From an uncultured Clostridia bacterium (lineage in GTDB: Bacteria > Bacillota > Clostridia > Oscillospirales > Butyricicoccaceae), in NCBI GenBank assembly GCA_945932315.1, contig CAMEPU010000003.1:1-36827 (forward strand): DNA of 36,827 bases, written 5' to 3'. Below the pieces are notes generated by a model that was not told where the DNA came from, made no database searches, and saw nothing but the letters and a program-made list of their open reading frames with translations. Shown here in pieces: positions 22,765-30,561 of the stretch. Made by a program: the position numbers and the translations under genes. The number at the start of each line of letters is the position of its first letter. Position 1 is the first letter of the stretch.

Positions 22765-23165
22765 TGAAACAGAAAATAATCAACGTGGCAATGCATGTGA
22801 TTTTCGCGGTCGGCATCGGCGCGATCATTTCGACGATCTGCATGCTGTGCTTCAACTCCGATCCCGTTGTACGGGAGACTCTGCTGAATGTAGCGGCCTG
22901 GCTGGTCGCCTCGGCGCTTTACGGCCTGATCTCGCTCATTTATGACACCGATTTTCTGCCGCTTCCCGCGCTCATCGCGATCCACGCGGGCGGCTGCCTG
23001 GCAATTACGCTGGTGACCTGCTGGCTGCTCGGCTATGCGAGCCTGGGCGGAAATTTCTTCCTTGCGATCATTCCGCTGTTCTTTGTGATTTACGTGGTCA
23101 TCTCGGTTCTGGTGTTCTGGTCCGAGCATAAAAGCGCGCAGGAAGTGAATAGAAGACTGAAGTAA
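22761..23165 (+). CDS. DUF3021 family membrane protein, partner of the LytTR regulator
   Basis: The protein is 134 aa with four TM helices (MHVIFAVGIGAIISTICML; LLNVAAWLVASALYGLISLI; LIAIHAGGCLAITLVTCWLL; NFFLAIIPLFFVIYVVISVLV), the DUF3021 layout. The start overlaps the LytTR stop; ATG is doubled (22761 and 22764), so the exact first codon is open. In known LytTR regulatory systems the membrane protein inhibits the regulator. No target operon is adjacent, only a strong hairpin. Confidence 0.88.
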   Translation: MMKQKIINVAMHVIFAVGIGAIISTICMLCFNSDPVVRETLLNVAAWLVASALYGLISLIYDTDFLPLPALIAIHAGGCLAITLVTCWLLGYASLGGNFFLAIIPLFFVIYVVISVLVFWSEHKSAQEVNRRLK

Positions 23166-23175
23166 AAAACAATAC

Positions 23176-23203
23176 CAGCCCGGCAAAGGTCTTTGCCGGG
23201 CTG
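23176..23203. terminator. Perfect hairpin after the LytTR-DUF3021 pair
   Basis: CAGCCCGGCAAAG-GT-CTTTGCCGGGCTG is a 13-bp perfect inverted repeat. Plus-strand T-run is poor (AAATATT). It is the likely end of the operon. Confidence 0.65.
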
Positions 23204-23225
23204 AAATATTCGCGTCGCTCCATTA

Positions 23226-23254
23226 TTGCGGGCTTGCGCGCAATTTGCTATAAT
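23226..23254 (+). promoter_or_regulatory. Promoter of the PocR/AraC regulator
   Basis: TTGCGG (23226-23231), 17 bp, TATAAT (23249-23254), about 37 bp before the ATG. Confidence 0.7.
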
Positions 23255-23290
23255 TTACTATGTATATAGCGAAAAGAAAGGAGTGGCGAA

Positions 23291-24484
23291 ATGGATATGC
23301 GCGAACGCTGTCTGCAGCTGTGCCGGCACGTCCAGACGCTGACAGGAGTGCATACGACTGTGCTCGATTTGAACATGAAGCAGTTCCTGTGCCCACCCTT
23401 CCGTGATACCTGCGCGCTGCATCCCAATGGCTGCAATGCCATTCTAACCCATCTGTATGGCGCGTATGAAGCGGAGCGCTGGGATGGGAAATATATTTAT
23501 TACTGCCCGCGCGGCCTGGTGTTTATTGCAACGCTGCCGATGGCCGTTGGCCAGGAGACGGCATATTGCCTGATTTCCGGGCCCATTCTGATGACAAATA
23601 CTGTTGATGAGGATGCGTTTGAGGACGCTTTGACCAACGCCAATGATCCAAAGGAGATTCCACGTTTGACGACCGCGCAGGCCCGTTCGCTGAGCGAGCT
23701 CATGGCCACGGCGGTCTCCTCCTTCCAGCTCGAGAGTGCGGCGCCCGACGTCGATTCCGGGCGGCAGGCGGCCATGCTGCAGCGCATGTATGAGCTGTCG
23801 AACGGAGAGGAGGTTCACGGCTACCCGATTGAGACAGAACGCCGCCTGCAGGAGCACATCCGAAGCGGCGATAAGGACGCGGCGCATGCGCTGCTCAACG
23901 AACTGCTGGTGCATATTTATTATGCCGCGGACGGTGATCTCGCGGTTATCAAGGCGCGCGTGCGTGAGCTGCTCGTTCTGATGAACCGGGCGGCTATCGA
24001 CGGCGGCGCCGACGTCGATGAGATCATGGACCTGTGCTCCCGCTATGAGCAGGAGGTCGACAGCATGAACAGCATGGAATCGCTCAACCGCTGGCTGGGT
24101 TCGATCCTGCATAAGTTCGTCAGCTTCGTGTTCGATTTCAACGACATCAAGCACCAGAACGTTGTGTTCCAGACGACCGCGTACATCAAGGCGCATTTGA
24201 CCGACAAGCTCTCGCTTGATCAGGTCGCCGAGCATGTTTACCTGTCCAAGTCCTATTTCTGCCGCATCATCAAGGAAGAACTCGGCTGCACGTTCACGGA
24301 ATACGTCAACCGGCTGCGCGTCGAGCGCAGCAAGATCCTGCTCAGCGGCACGAGTATGTCGATCGCGGAGATCGCCTGCGCCGTCGGCTTCGACGACCAG
24401 AGCTATTTCAACCGCATCTTCAAAAAGCAGACCGGGGTAGCGCCGGGCAGCTACCGCAAAAAGGGTGACAAAAAAGCGCGCTGA
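23291..24484 (+). CDS. PocR-domain AraC family transcriptional regulator
   Basis: The protein is 397 aa. Residues ~5-160 form a PocR-type sensory domain with the typical Cys/Trp pattern (CPPFRDTCALHPNGC, then YYCPRGLVFIATLPM). Residues ~170-290 form a helical middle region. The C-terminal ~100 residues are two AraC helix-turn-helix motifs (LSLDQVAEHVYLSKSYFCRI and SIAEIACAVGFDDQSYFNRI). PocR domains sense small molecules such as propanediol derivatives and often control corrinoid-linked or sugar pathways. No target is adjacent on the same strand; the nearest candidate is the methyltransferase-like locus 3 kb away, a link that is only speculative. Confidence 0.9.
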   Translation: MDMRERCLQLCRHVQTLTGVHTTVLDLNMKQFLCPPFRDTCALHPNGCNAILTHLYGAYEAERWDGKYIYYCPRGLVFIATLPMAVGQETAYCLISGPILMTNTVDEDAFEDALTNANDPKEIPRLTTAQARSLSELMATAVSSFQLESAAPDVDSGRQAAMLQRMYELSNGEEVHGYPIETERRLQEHIRSGDKDAAHALLNELLVHIYYAADGDLAVIKARVRELLVLMNRAAIDGGADVDEIMDLCSRYEQEVDSMNSMESLNRWLGSILHKFVSFVFDFNDIKHQNVVFQTTAYIKAHLTDKLSLDQVAEHVYLSKSYFCRIIKEELGCTFTEYVNRLRVERSKILLSGTSMSIAEIACAVGFDDQSYFNRIFKKQTGVAPGSYRKKGDKKAR

Positions 24485-24499
24485 CAAAGCGCGCTTTTT
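24471..24499. terminator. Bidirectional terminator between araC-type gene and ilvN
   Basis: AAAAAGCGCGC-N7-GCGCGCTTTTT; the stop codon of the AraC gene lies in the loop. It works on both strands. Confidence 0.9.
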
Positions 24500-24504
24500 C
24501 CGTT

Positions 24505-25002
24505 TTATGCCCCGCCGATCGTCTCGATCGCCACGCTTCCGCCCCGGACGATTTCCAGACGGCCGGGGAAGCAGCGCTGCAGCAATGCAATCCAATCGTT
24601 GTTCCGGCTTTCGGCCTGCACGCTTTCCAGCAACACCGTATCGGCGCCCGATTCGAGGATTTTTGCCGCGAAGGGCAGGCACAGCCGCTCGATCTCCGCG
24701 CGGTCATTTTCGGAGCAGCCGCGAATTTTGACGAACATCAGCTCTTCGCTGTGAATCGCCGCATCGGTAAAATCAACGACCCGGATGACTTCAACGCTGC
24801 GGTTGAGCTGCTTTTTGATCTGCTCAAACGTCCGGTCGTCGCTCGTGAGACCGATGGTCATGCGGGAGACCGTGGGGTCTTCGGTCGTGCCGACGGTCAG
24901 GCTGTTGAGGTTATAGGACTTGCCCGAAAACAGGCCGGCGATCCGGGCCAGCGTGCCGATCTCATTTTCCACAAAAAGGCTGAGCCATCGTTTTTTCGTC
25001 AT
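24505..25002 (-). CDS. ilvN: Acetolactate synthase regulatory (small) subunit
   Basis: The protein is 165 aa, the usual IlvN/IlvH size. The N-terminal ACT domain (LSLFVENEIGTLARIAGLFS, then YNLNSLTVGTTEDPTVSRMT) binds the feedback inhibitor valine and activates the catalytic subunit. The C-terminal half (FVKIRGCSEN, then ILESGADTVLLE) is also typical. RBS AGAGGAAAG. The frame is intact, unlike the adjoining catalytic gene, whose last 41 nt overlap it. Without a working IlvB here, its role depends on another catalytic subunit elsewhere in the genome. Confidence 0.93.
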   Translation of the reverse strand: MTKKRWLSLFVENEIGTLARIAGLFSGKSYNLNSLTVGTTEDPTVSRMTIGLTSDDRTFEQIKKQLNRSVEVIRVVDFTDAAIHSEELMFVKIRGCSENDRAEIERLCLPFAAKILESGADTVLLESVQAESRNNDWIALLQRCFPGRLEIVRGGSVAIETIGGA

Positions 25003-26510
25003 TGCTTTCCTCTCCTGTCATCATATCGCATAGTGGATTGCCGGGCGGAACGATCGGGAAGACGTTTTCCTCCCGGTCGATCAGAAACTCGATCACGGTG
25101 GGGGTGCTGCGGGTGTTTTTTGCTTCCAGCAGCGCGCGGTCGATCTCATCCGCGCACTGTACCCGGATCGCCTTCGCGCCGTAGCCTTCCGCCAGACGGA
25201 TGAAGTCGGGCGTGTACGCCGGGCAGCGCTCCGAGGGATGGCTGCAAACGGACGGACAGCCCTTGCGGTAACGCAGGCAGGTGCCCGAATAGCGCTTTCC
25301 GAAGAACAGCTCCTGCCACTGGCGCACATTGCCCAGATAGCCGTTGTTCAGAATGCAGATGATGACCGGGAGCTCGTAAACGACTGCGGTGGCCAGCTCC
25401 TGAATGTTCATTTGAATGCCGCCGTCGCCGCAGATCGCGAGGCGGCGTGGGCAGGGGATGCCCGGCTTTCCAGCGGACGATCTCCGCACGCCAGTCCGTC
25501 AGATCGAGCGTGGGCGCTCTGTCCAGCAGCGCGCGGATCGCGTTTTTGGCGTCGGCTACGATGGGGATGTCGACCGCGATATTGCGCGAAATGGACGCGG
25601 GATCGATGTCGATGTGGATGATGGACGCGTTGGGCGCAAATTCGCTCACTTTGCCGGTGATCCGGTCATTGAAGCGGACGCCGATCGAGAACAGCACGTC
25701 GCAGGCGCTGACCGCAGTATTGGCGGCGTAGCTGCCGTGGATGCCCAGATTGCCGACGTACAGCGGGTGATCGGTGGGGATCGCGCCCTTGCCCATGATC
25801 GTGGTGACAACCGGGATGCCTGTTTTCTCGGCGAGCACGGTCATCTTTTTGTTTGCACGCGCGATATTGACGCCGCCGCCCAGCAGAAAGAGCGGACGTT
25901 TGGCTTGCTTGAGACATTCCATGGCTTTTTTGAGCTGCCCCATGTGCACCTCGGTGTTGGGCTTGTAGCCCCGGATGTCGACCTGCGCGGGGTAGTCGGC
26001 GCTGCCGGGCGCGCGCTGGATATCCTTGGGCAGGTCGACCACGACAACGCCGGGTTTGCCCGACCGGGCGATATAGAAGGCCTTTTTGATGACCGCGCCC
26101 AGATTCTCCCGCCTGCGGACGGTGACCGCGTATTTGCAGATGCTCCGCGTGATGCCGACGATATCGACCTCCTGAAAGGCGTCGTTGCCGATGAGGACGG
26201 TGGGCACCTGTCCGGTGAAGCAGACGAGCGGGACGCTGTCGTAGTTGGCGGTCGCAATCCCGGTGACGAGATTGGTCGCGCCCGGTCCGCTGGTGACCAG
26301 ACAGACGCCGACCCGGCCGGTCGCGCGGGCATAACCGTCGGCCGCATGGATGAGACCCTGCTCGTGCCGGGGCAGGACGACGCGGATCTGCTCCACCCCG
26401 TAAAGCGCGTCAAACAGGTCGATCGCCTGCCCGCCGGGATAGGCGAACAGCGTGTCGACCCCCTCGGCCAGCAGCGCCTGGACAAACAACCCGGCTCCTG
26501 TGAGTTCTAT
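24962..26510 (-). pseudogene. ilvB: Acetolactate synthase catalytic subunit, broken (internal deletion, frameshift, no normal start)
   Basis: The N-terminal part reads ELTGAGLFVQALLAEGV, then AYPGGQAIDLFDAL and LPRHEQGLIHAADGYARAT (with the catalytic Glu), and runs through the central domain to WRAEIVRWKAGHPLP. At about 25450 the frame changes to RRLAICGDGGIQMNIQELAT and continues with ILNNGYLGNVRQWQ and VFPIVPPGNPL to 24962. About 70 residues normally present between these points (the VGQHQMW and SGGLGTMGFG blocks) are missing. AAGGAGG is followed, 7 nt on, by ATA where the start should be (26510); the nearest in-frame ATG is 21 codons upstream of the ATA. Total coding span is ~515 codons against the usual ~550-570. 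Probably non-functional, or an assembly fault. Confidence 0.8.
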
Positions 26511-26562
26511 TTTGATTCCTCCTTGTGAATGCGTGTACTTGCTTGCATAATGGATTTTAGAA

Positions 26563-26590
26563 TACGGTACCATCGCAGGACAGTACCGTA
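26563..26590. repeat. Inverted repeat between tetR and ilvB
   Basis: TACGGTAC-N12-GTACCGTA is an 8-bp perfect inverted repeat, 6 nt after the tetR stop. It lacks a T-run on the minus strand, so an operator is as likely as a terminator. Confidence 0.55.
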
Positions 26591-26595
26591 AAATT

Positions 26596-27174
26596 TTACT
26601 CGTGTGAGATTCCCTGAACAAATGTCGCAACAGACTGCCTGATATAGTCCTCGCGGCTTACTTTGGAGAGGTTCTGATCGAAAGACGCGCTCAAAAAGGT
26701 GTAGCCGAAGGTGCTGGAAAAGATGGTCATGGCGAGACATTCAAAATCCAGATGGGGGAGTTTGCCGCGCGACTCCATCTCCCCGAAATACTGCACGAGG
26801 GAGGACAGGAAGGCCTGCGGCACTTTCATGACGAGCGGCGCGGTCTCCGCATAAATCTGCGGCGCGCGGAGCCCGATGGAAAGCCGGACGAAATCGGGCG
26901 TGATCCGCTCCATATACTCCCGCATGAACATCTCCAGATCGGGCTGCAGCTCCCATTGCACGTTTTTGAAGATCTCAGGCGTCAGGTTGCCGCGCCACTT
27001 TTCCTGCTCCACACCGTGCAGAATGATGTCTTTTTTGTTCTTGAATTTGCGGAACAGCGTGCATTCGTTGACGCCCGCCAGTCTTGCGATATCCTTTGTC
27101 GTCGTGGCGACATAGCCCTTGTCGCGCACGAGCGCCATCGTGGCGTCTATGATCTTCTGGCTGGTTTCATCCAC
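26596..27174 (-). CDS. TetR/AcrR family transcriptional regulator
   Basis: The protein is 192 aa with a GTG start at 27174, with GGAGGG 7 nt upstream. The N-terminal TetR helix-turn-helix is clear (IIDATMALVRDKGYVATTTKDIARLAGV, shown here as two parts: helix 1 to GYVATT, then TKDIARLAGVNECTLFRKFKNK). The C-terminal ligand-binding domain (residues ~60-190) is diverged, so the inducer cannot be guessed. It lies directly upstream of ilvB on the same strand, and GCAAGTAC occurs both just before it and just before ilvB, so it may control both. Confidence 0.9.
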   Translation of the reverse strand: MDETSQKIIDATMALVRDKGYVATTTKDIARLAGVNECTLFRKFKNKKDIILHGVEQEKWRGNLTPEIFKNVQWELQPDLEMFMREYMERITPDFVRLSIGLRAPQIYAETAPLVMKVPQAFLSSLVQYFGEMESRGKLPHLDFECLAMTIFSSTFGYTFLSASFDQNLSKVSREDYIRQSVATFVQGISHE

Positions 27175-27190
27175 GGCGTGTCCCTCCGAT

Positions 27191-27198
27191 GCAAGTAC
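27191..27198. promoter_or_regulatory. Candidate TetR half-site GCAAGTAC (partner at 26535-26542)
   Basis: GCAAGTAC lies 16 bp upstream of the tetR GTG. The same octamer, on the minus strand, occurs at 26535-26542 just upstream of the ilvB RBS. The extended matches are GCAAGTACTCAC and GCAAGTACACGC. Eight bases can recur by chance. Confidence 0.35.
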
Positions 27199-27250
27199 TC
27201 ACTTTCATTTTAAGGGCTGAGCTGTTCTCTGTCAAGCCCCCGGAACGAAG

Positions 27251-27284
27251 AAAAGCCATCCGGAAATTTTGCTTTCCGGATGGC
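27251..27284 (-). terminator. Terminator after the ferredoxin-like gene
   Basis: On the minus strand GCCATCCGGAAA-N6-TTTCCGGATGGC, a 12-bp perfect stem, then TTTTCTTC. Confidence 0.88.
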
Positions 27285-27298
27285 GGATCTCGTTTCAT

Positions 27299-27541
27299 TC
27301 AGTTCTTGCGGTGCGGCGGCGTCCAGCCGGTGTCATCTCCGAAGTAGGTGATGGCGCCCTGGGGGCAGAGGTTGCCGCAGCCGTGGCAGTGGTCGACGCA
27401 GTTGTCGGGCGCGGACACGACCGGCACCGGCGCGCGGTCGGGGTCATAGCAGAAGTGCTTGTTCCGGGTGCAGAGGGCGACGCAGCGGCCGCACTGAACG
27501 CACATCGTTTCATCGACAACGGGATACCAATTTTTGGCCAT
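27299..27541 (-). CDS. Ferredoxin-like protein with two Cys-rich iron-sulfur motifs
   Basis: The protein is 80 aa, with GAGGT upstream. The first motif, CVQCGRCVALC (residues ~14-24), is a canonical 4Fe-4S CxxCxxCxxxC. The second, CVDHCHGCGNLCPQGA (~48-63), has extra Cys and His residues and ends in the CP that closes the first cluster. The tail GDDTGWTPP is a strongly conserved ending in a clostridial small-ferredoxin group known to me only by recurring sequence. It probably carries electrons, but its partner is unknown. It is the last gene of the cobW/uroD-like locus, although a terminator lies between it and cobW. Confidence 0.85.
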   Translation of the reverse strand: MAKNWYPVVDETMCVQCGRCVALCTRNKHFCYDPDRAPVPVVSAPDNCVDHCHGCGNLCPQGAITYFGDDTGWTPPHRKN

Positions 27542-27601
27542 ATTTCAAACCTCACTTTACAAAGTCCGTCCAATACTGGACAAGCTCTGGATTTATTTTT
27601 G

Positions 27602-27632
27602 AAAAGACAGCGGAAGTTGATCCGCTGTCTTT
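27602..27632 (-). terminator. Terminator after the CobW-type gene
   Basis: On the minus strand AAAGACAGCGGA-N6-TCCGCTGTCTTT then TTC. It would lower, not necessarily stop, transcription into the ferredoxin-like gene. Confidence 0.8.
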
Positions 27633-27636
27633 GCGC

Positions 27637-28563
27637 TTATTCGATTGCAAGAATGGCCTCGCTGTACCACTTGGCAGCGTCCTTGACAGCCTTTTTCACC
27701 GGCATTCCGGCGCCGGAGAGAACGGTCAGCCAGCCCCGCTTCTCCGCGGGAATCTCGAGCGCGCAGCCTTCCACGGTGCACACATTGCCCACGCCGTCGA
27801 CCAGACAGAGCCCGGCGTCCGCCGTCTCGATGAAGCCCTTGACGCGGAAGGTGTCCTCGATGAACGTCTCCACGAATTTGCGGAGGTCGTACGAGGTGAT
27901 CGTGGACGCGATGTGGATATTGAGCTTGCGCAGGGTGAGGTCGGCGGTCAGCGGCATTTCTGCGGCCGGATCATGCTTTGACTGCGCGAGCAGCTCCAGA
28001 ATCCCGGGGCCGACCTCGCCGAAGCTGGTCTCGATGACCGGAAGGTCGGGGCGCTGGCCGCGCAGCAGGGCGCGGGTGGCCTCGAGCTGCTCGGGGGTCG
28101 CGCGGTCGACCTTGTTGATGACCGCGACGTCGCTCGATGCGAGCTGCTTGACGCAGGTGCGCGCGGTCGCGTACAGCTTGGGGAAGCGGACGGCGTCGAT
28201 GAGGCAGACGCCGCCCATATATTCGATGTGGGGGAACCGGTCGGTCTGGGCGAACAGGCGGCGCACGCCGGTCGGGTCGGACAGGCCGGAGGCCTCGACC
28301 AGAATGACGTCCGCGTCGATGTCAGCCGACTGGCGGAGCACCTTTTCAAACTGGTCCAGGCGGCAGGAACAGAATACCGAACCGCCCGAGATCTCCTGCA
28401 GATAGGCGCCGAGACCGGCGAGCAGCTCGCCGTCAACGCCCTCCTTGCCGAATTCGTTGACGATCAGCTGGAGTTTCTGCCCGGCGAACAGGCGCAGGAA
28501 CCGCTTGAGAAAGGTCGTCTTGCCCGCGCCCAGAAAACCGGTGACCAGATAGAGCCGGCTCAT
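27637..28563 (-). CDS. CobW/COG0523 family metal-chaperone-type GTPase
   Basis: The protein is 308 aa. Walker A is TGFLGAGKTTFLKRF at residues ~8-22. VNEFGKEGVDG near 40 is the switch region, VEASGLSDPTGV near 92 the Walker B/ESSG-like part, and VINKVDRA near 148 the guanine-specific NKxD. The CxCC metal motif normally after switch I is here FCSC (GGSVFCSCRLDQF near 62), so one Cys is absent. The C-terminal domain is present (FRVKGFIETADAGLC). COG0523 GTPases deliver Zn, Co or other metals. Its stop region follows the UroD-like gene with a 4-nt gap, so it may load metal into that enzyme (inference). Confidence 0.88.
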   Translation of the reverse strand: MSRLYLVTGFLGAGKTTFLKRFLRLFAGQKLQLIVNEFGKEGVDGELLAGLGAYLQEISGGSVFCSCRLDQFEKVLRQSADIDADVILVEASGLSDPTGVRRLFAQTDRFPHIEYMGGVCLIDAVRFPKLYATARTCVKQLASSDVAVINKVDRATPEQLEATRALLRGQRPDLPVIETSFGEVGPGILELLAQSKHDPAAEMPLTADLTLRKLNIHIASTITSYDLRKFVETFIEDTFRVKGFIETADAGLCLVDGVGNVCTVEGCALEIPAEKRGWLTVLSGAGMPVKKAVKDAAKWYSEAILAIE

Positions 28564-28567
28564 GCGA

Positions 28568-29947
28568 TCAGCCCTTCATCTTTTCCATGGCCTCGCGGAT
28601 TGCAGCTTCCAGCTCGGCACGGGTCGGGATGATGGAGCGGTACTTCAGCTCGCCGTTGATGTACATGGAGGGCAGGTTCGGAACGCCCATCTTGACGCAG
28701 CGGGCGACGTTCTCCTTGTAGATGAACTTGTACTCGACCATGTCGATCGCGTCGCCGAAGGTCTCGACCGCCTGGTTGGCCGCGCCCATCATGTAGCCGC
28801 AGGCCGCGCACTGGGCGGAATCCAGGGTGAATACCTCGATCAGGGGCTTGGTCAGCTTGTCATACTCGGGCAGAACGACGTTGCTGGTGTCGATCTCCTC
28901 GGCCTGATAGTTTGCGACCATCTCACGGACGGCGTCGGTCTCGATCGCGGCCTGTGCCACGCCGATGCAGTTCTCAACCGGGACATCATAAGGCATGTCG
29001 CAGCCGGGAGCCAGGATGAAGTTCTTCTTGACCGGAATGCTGTCGAGCAGGTCGACGGCGAACTTCATGTTGTCCTGCTGGTTGCCCAGCAGCATGATGG
29101 AGGTCAGCGGGATGTTGCCGCCGATGGCGACGTTGTACTTGTCAGAGATCTCCTTGGCCTTCAGCAGGTTGACGTTCTCGTCGACCGAGATCGAGTCGGG
29201 GCCGGTCTGGCACATGACCTCGATGTTGCGGGTTGCGTCGCCGCAGACGAAGAAGGAGGAGAAAGCGCCCTTCTCGCGGATGTGGTTGAACAGCTCGGTG
29301 TAGGGCTCGGTCATGTACAGCTCAAAGTGCGCGGTGGAGATCTGGGAGATCAGCGGGTCGACCATGGCGATGACGTCCATGCCGGCCTCGATGTACAGAT
29401 CAGCCATGCGCATGCAGACGCGGTTGCAGAAGCCGAACAGCTCGGCGACCTCGTCCTCAAAATCGAACATATCGGTGAAGAGGTTGTTGCCGCGCAGGTG
29501 GGAAGCCAGGGTGAAGGGGCCGCAGATCAGGCCGTACAGCGCGGTGGTCTCGCCGACGGCTTCCTTCATGCGGTGCATGACGTCGAGCACGTAGGGGATA
29601 CGGCCGCTCTCGGCGGTCGGAATGGTGCAGTCGCAGGGAACCTCGGGGGCTTCCTCGTCGCTGCCGTCCAGCGGATGGGAGGAAACGGAGGGCGGGCAGT
29701 CGTCCGCCCAGGTCAGGCCGCAGCCCAGACACTCGGCTTCGATCTGCAGGTCGAAGATCACGGGCTGGCCGTCGGGCTTGTACAGGCGGTTGACCTCCAT
29801 CAGGGACTCGAAGGCCTTGTCGGCGTCGGTCAGCATCTCGGTGGCGGTATAGCCCTTCAGCTTACCGGCGTGAACACCGGCAAAGGGGACCCAGGGAGCG
29901 CGCTCGGTCTCTTCGTGGCGCAGGGTGCGGAATAACAGTTCTTTCAT
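28568..29947 (-). CDS. UroD/MtaA-like methyltransferase fused to a C-terminal thioredoxin-like domain
   Basis: The protein is 459 aa; UroD-family methyltransferases are usually 330-380. Residues ~1-365 form the UroD/MtaA-type barrel: RAPWVPFAGVHAGKLKG near 16, CGPFTLASHLRG near 145, the VCGDATRN block near 250, and ILAPGCDMPYDVPVEN near 325. In corrinoid methyltransferases of this type zinc is held by HxC plus a later Cys; here both Cys are present but the His position of HxCG is Phe (FFVCG). Residues ~370-459 form a thioredoxin-like fold with CAAC (SAQCAACGYMMG) and the cis-Pro loop NLPSMYINGE. It is probably not the haem enzyme HemE, because methyl-transfer companions surround it. cobW follows after 4 nt. 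Confidence 0.85.
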   Translation of the reverse strand: MKELLFRTLRHEETERAPWVPFAGVHAGKLKGYTATEMLTDADKAFESLMEVNRLYKPDGQPVIFDLQIEAECLGCGLTWADDCPPSVSSHPLDGSDEEAPEVPCDCTIPTAESGRIPYVLDVMHRMKEAVGETTALYGLICGPFTLASHLRGNNLFTDMFDFEDEVAELFGFCNRVCMRMADLYIEAGMDVIAMVDPLISQISTAHFELYMTEPYTELFNHIREKGAFSSFFVCGDATRNIEVMCQTGPDSISVDENVNLLKAKEISDKYNVAIGGNIPLTSIMLLGNQQDNMKFAVDLLDSIPVKKNFILAPGCDMPYDVPVENCIGVAQAAIETDAVREMVANYQAEEIDTSNVVLPEYDKLTKPLIEVFTLDSAQCAACGYMMGAANQAVETFGDAIDMVEYKFIYKENVARCVKMGVPNLPSMYINGELKYRSIIPTRAELEAAIREAMEKMKG

Positions 29948-29980
29948 CGTTTTATCCTCCTCGTGTTTGTATGGGGGTCT

Positions 29981-30388
29981 TTATTTGGTGTTGTCCGCGG
30001 GATTGGAATCCATCCGTGTGATTTCATCGACGGTGACCTCCAGCCGGCCGATCACATCGTCGATGCCCGCGCGGTATTCCAGCAGGGTCGAGAGCCAGTT
30101 CATCGCACAGGCGCGCCCGGCGTCCGTGATCGAAAAAACCCGCTTGCCCATGCCCGCTTTGGAATCGGTCTCCAGGTGGGAGACGATCAGTCCCCGGCTT
30201 TCCATATCGCGCAATACGCGATAGACGCCGGCGGCATCCGGACGGGAATCCTGCCACAGCCGGGTCTCGCCGATCTTCCGCACGAGCTCATACCCGTGAT
30301 CGGGGGACGCGTTCAGCAGGGTCAGCAGGATCGGCTGGACGAACCGCACGAGCGAGCCGCCCTGACACGCGCATTTTTCATCTTTCAT
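29981..30388 (-). CDS. PadR family transcriptional regulator (second)
   Basis: The start chosen is ATG at 30388 (MKDEKCACQGGSLVRF, 135 aa); the longer track ORF begins within the probable promoter (a TATACT lies at its front). The winged helix is clear: PILLTLLNASPDHGYELVRKI near residues 18-38 (in two quoted-size parts: LLTLLNASPDHGYEL), then DAAGVYRVLRDMESRGLIVS near 50 and GKRVFSITDAGRA near 80. The N-terminal CAC and the helical tail are less common and could sense something. It precedes the UroD-like gene by 33 nt and is likely to control the locus. Confidence 0.88.
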   Translation of the reverse strand: MKDEKCACQGGSLVRFVQPILLTLLNASPDHGYELVRKIGETRLWQDSRPDAAGVYRVLRDMESRGLIVSHLETDSKAGMGKRVFSITDAGRACAMNWLSTLLEYRAGIDDVIGRLEVTVDEITRMDSNPADNTK

Positions 30389-30561
30389 GTCGTTACCGCC
30401 TTTCCGCTGTTCCGTTTCCGATGGCATCAGTATAGCATCTCCCATCGGGCGATTGCTTGCACAATTGTCTTTTGTTTTGCATTATCGTATCCAAATTTTT
30501 AAAATGAAGAAAAAACACGGAAAAAACAATTCCGAAGGAGCAAAATAGTACAAAAAATAAA

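Noticed and set aside
25416-26528. 370-aa plus-strand ORF across the damaged ilvB
   Set aside because: Shadow of ilvB. Its length does not mean that the region encodes a new gene, because the minus strand has strong acetolactate synthase motifs.
26510-26630. T-box leader upstream of ilvB
   Set aside because: No T-box core (AGGGTGG-like) or antiterminator was seen in the short tetR-ilvB gap.
28562-29935. 457-aa plus-strand ORF opposite the UroD-Trx gene
   Set aside because: Shadow frame rich in Val/Gly/Asp/His without any known motif; the minus strand has clear UroD and Trx motifs and an RBS.
28568-29947. Assignment as HemE uroporphyrinogen decarboxylase
   Set aside because: No haem synthesis gene is nearby; the motifs APGCDMP and VCGD fit MtaA-type methyltransferases better, and the C-terminal thioredoxin-like domain is foreign to HemE.
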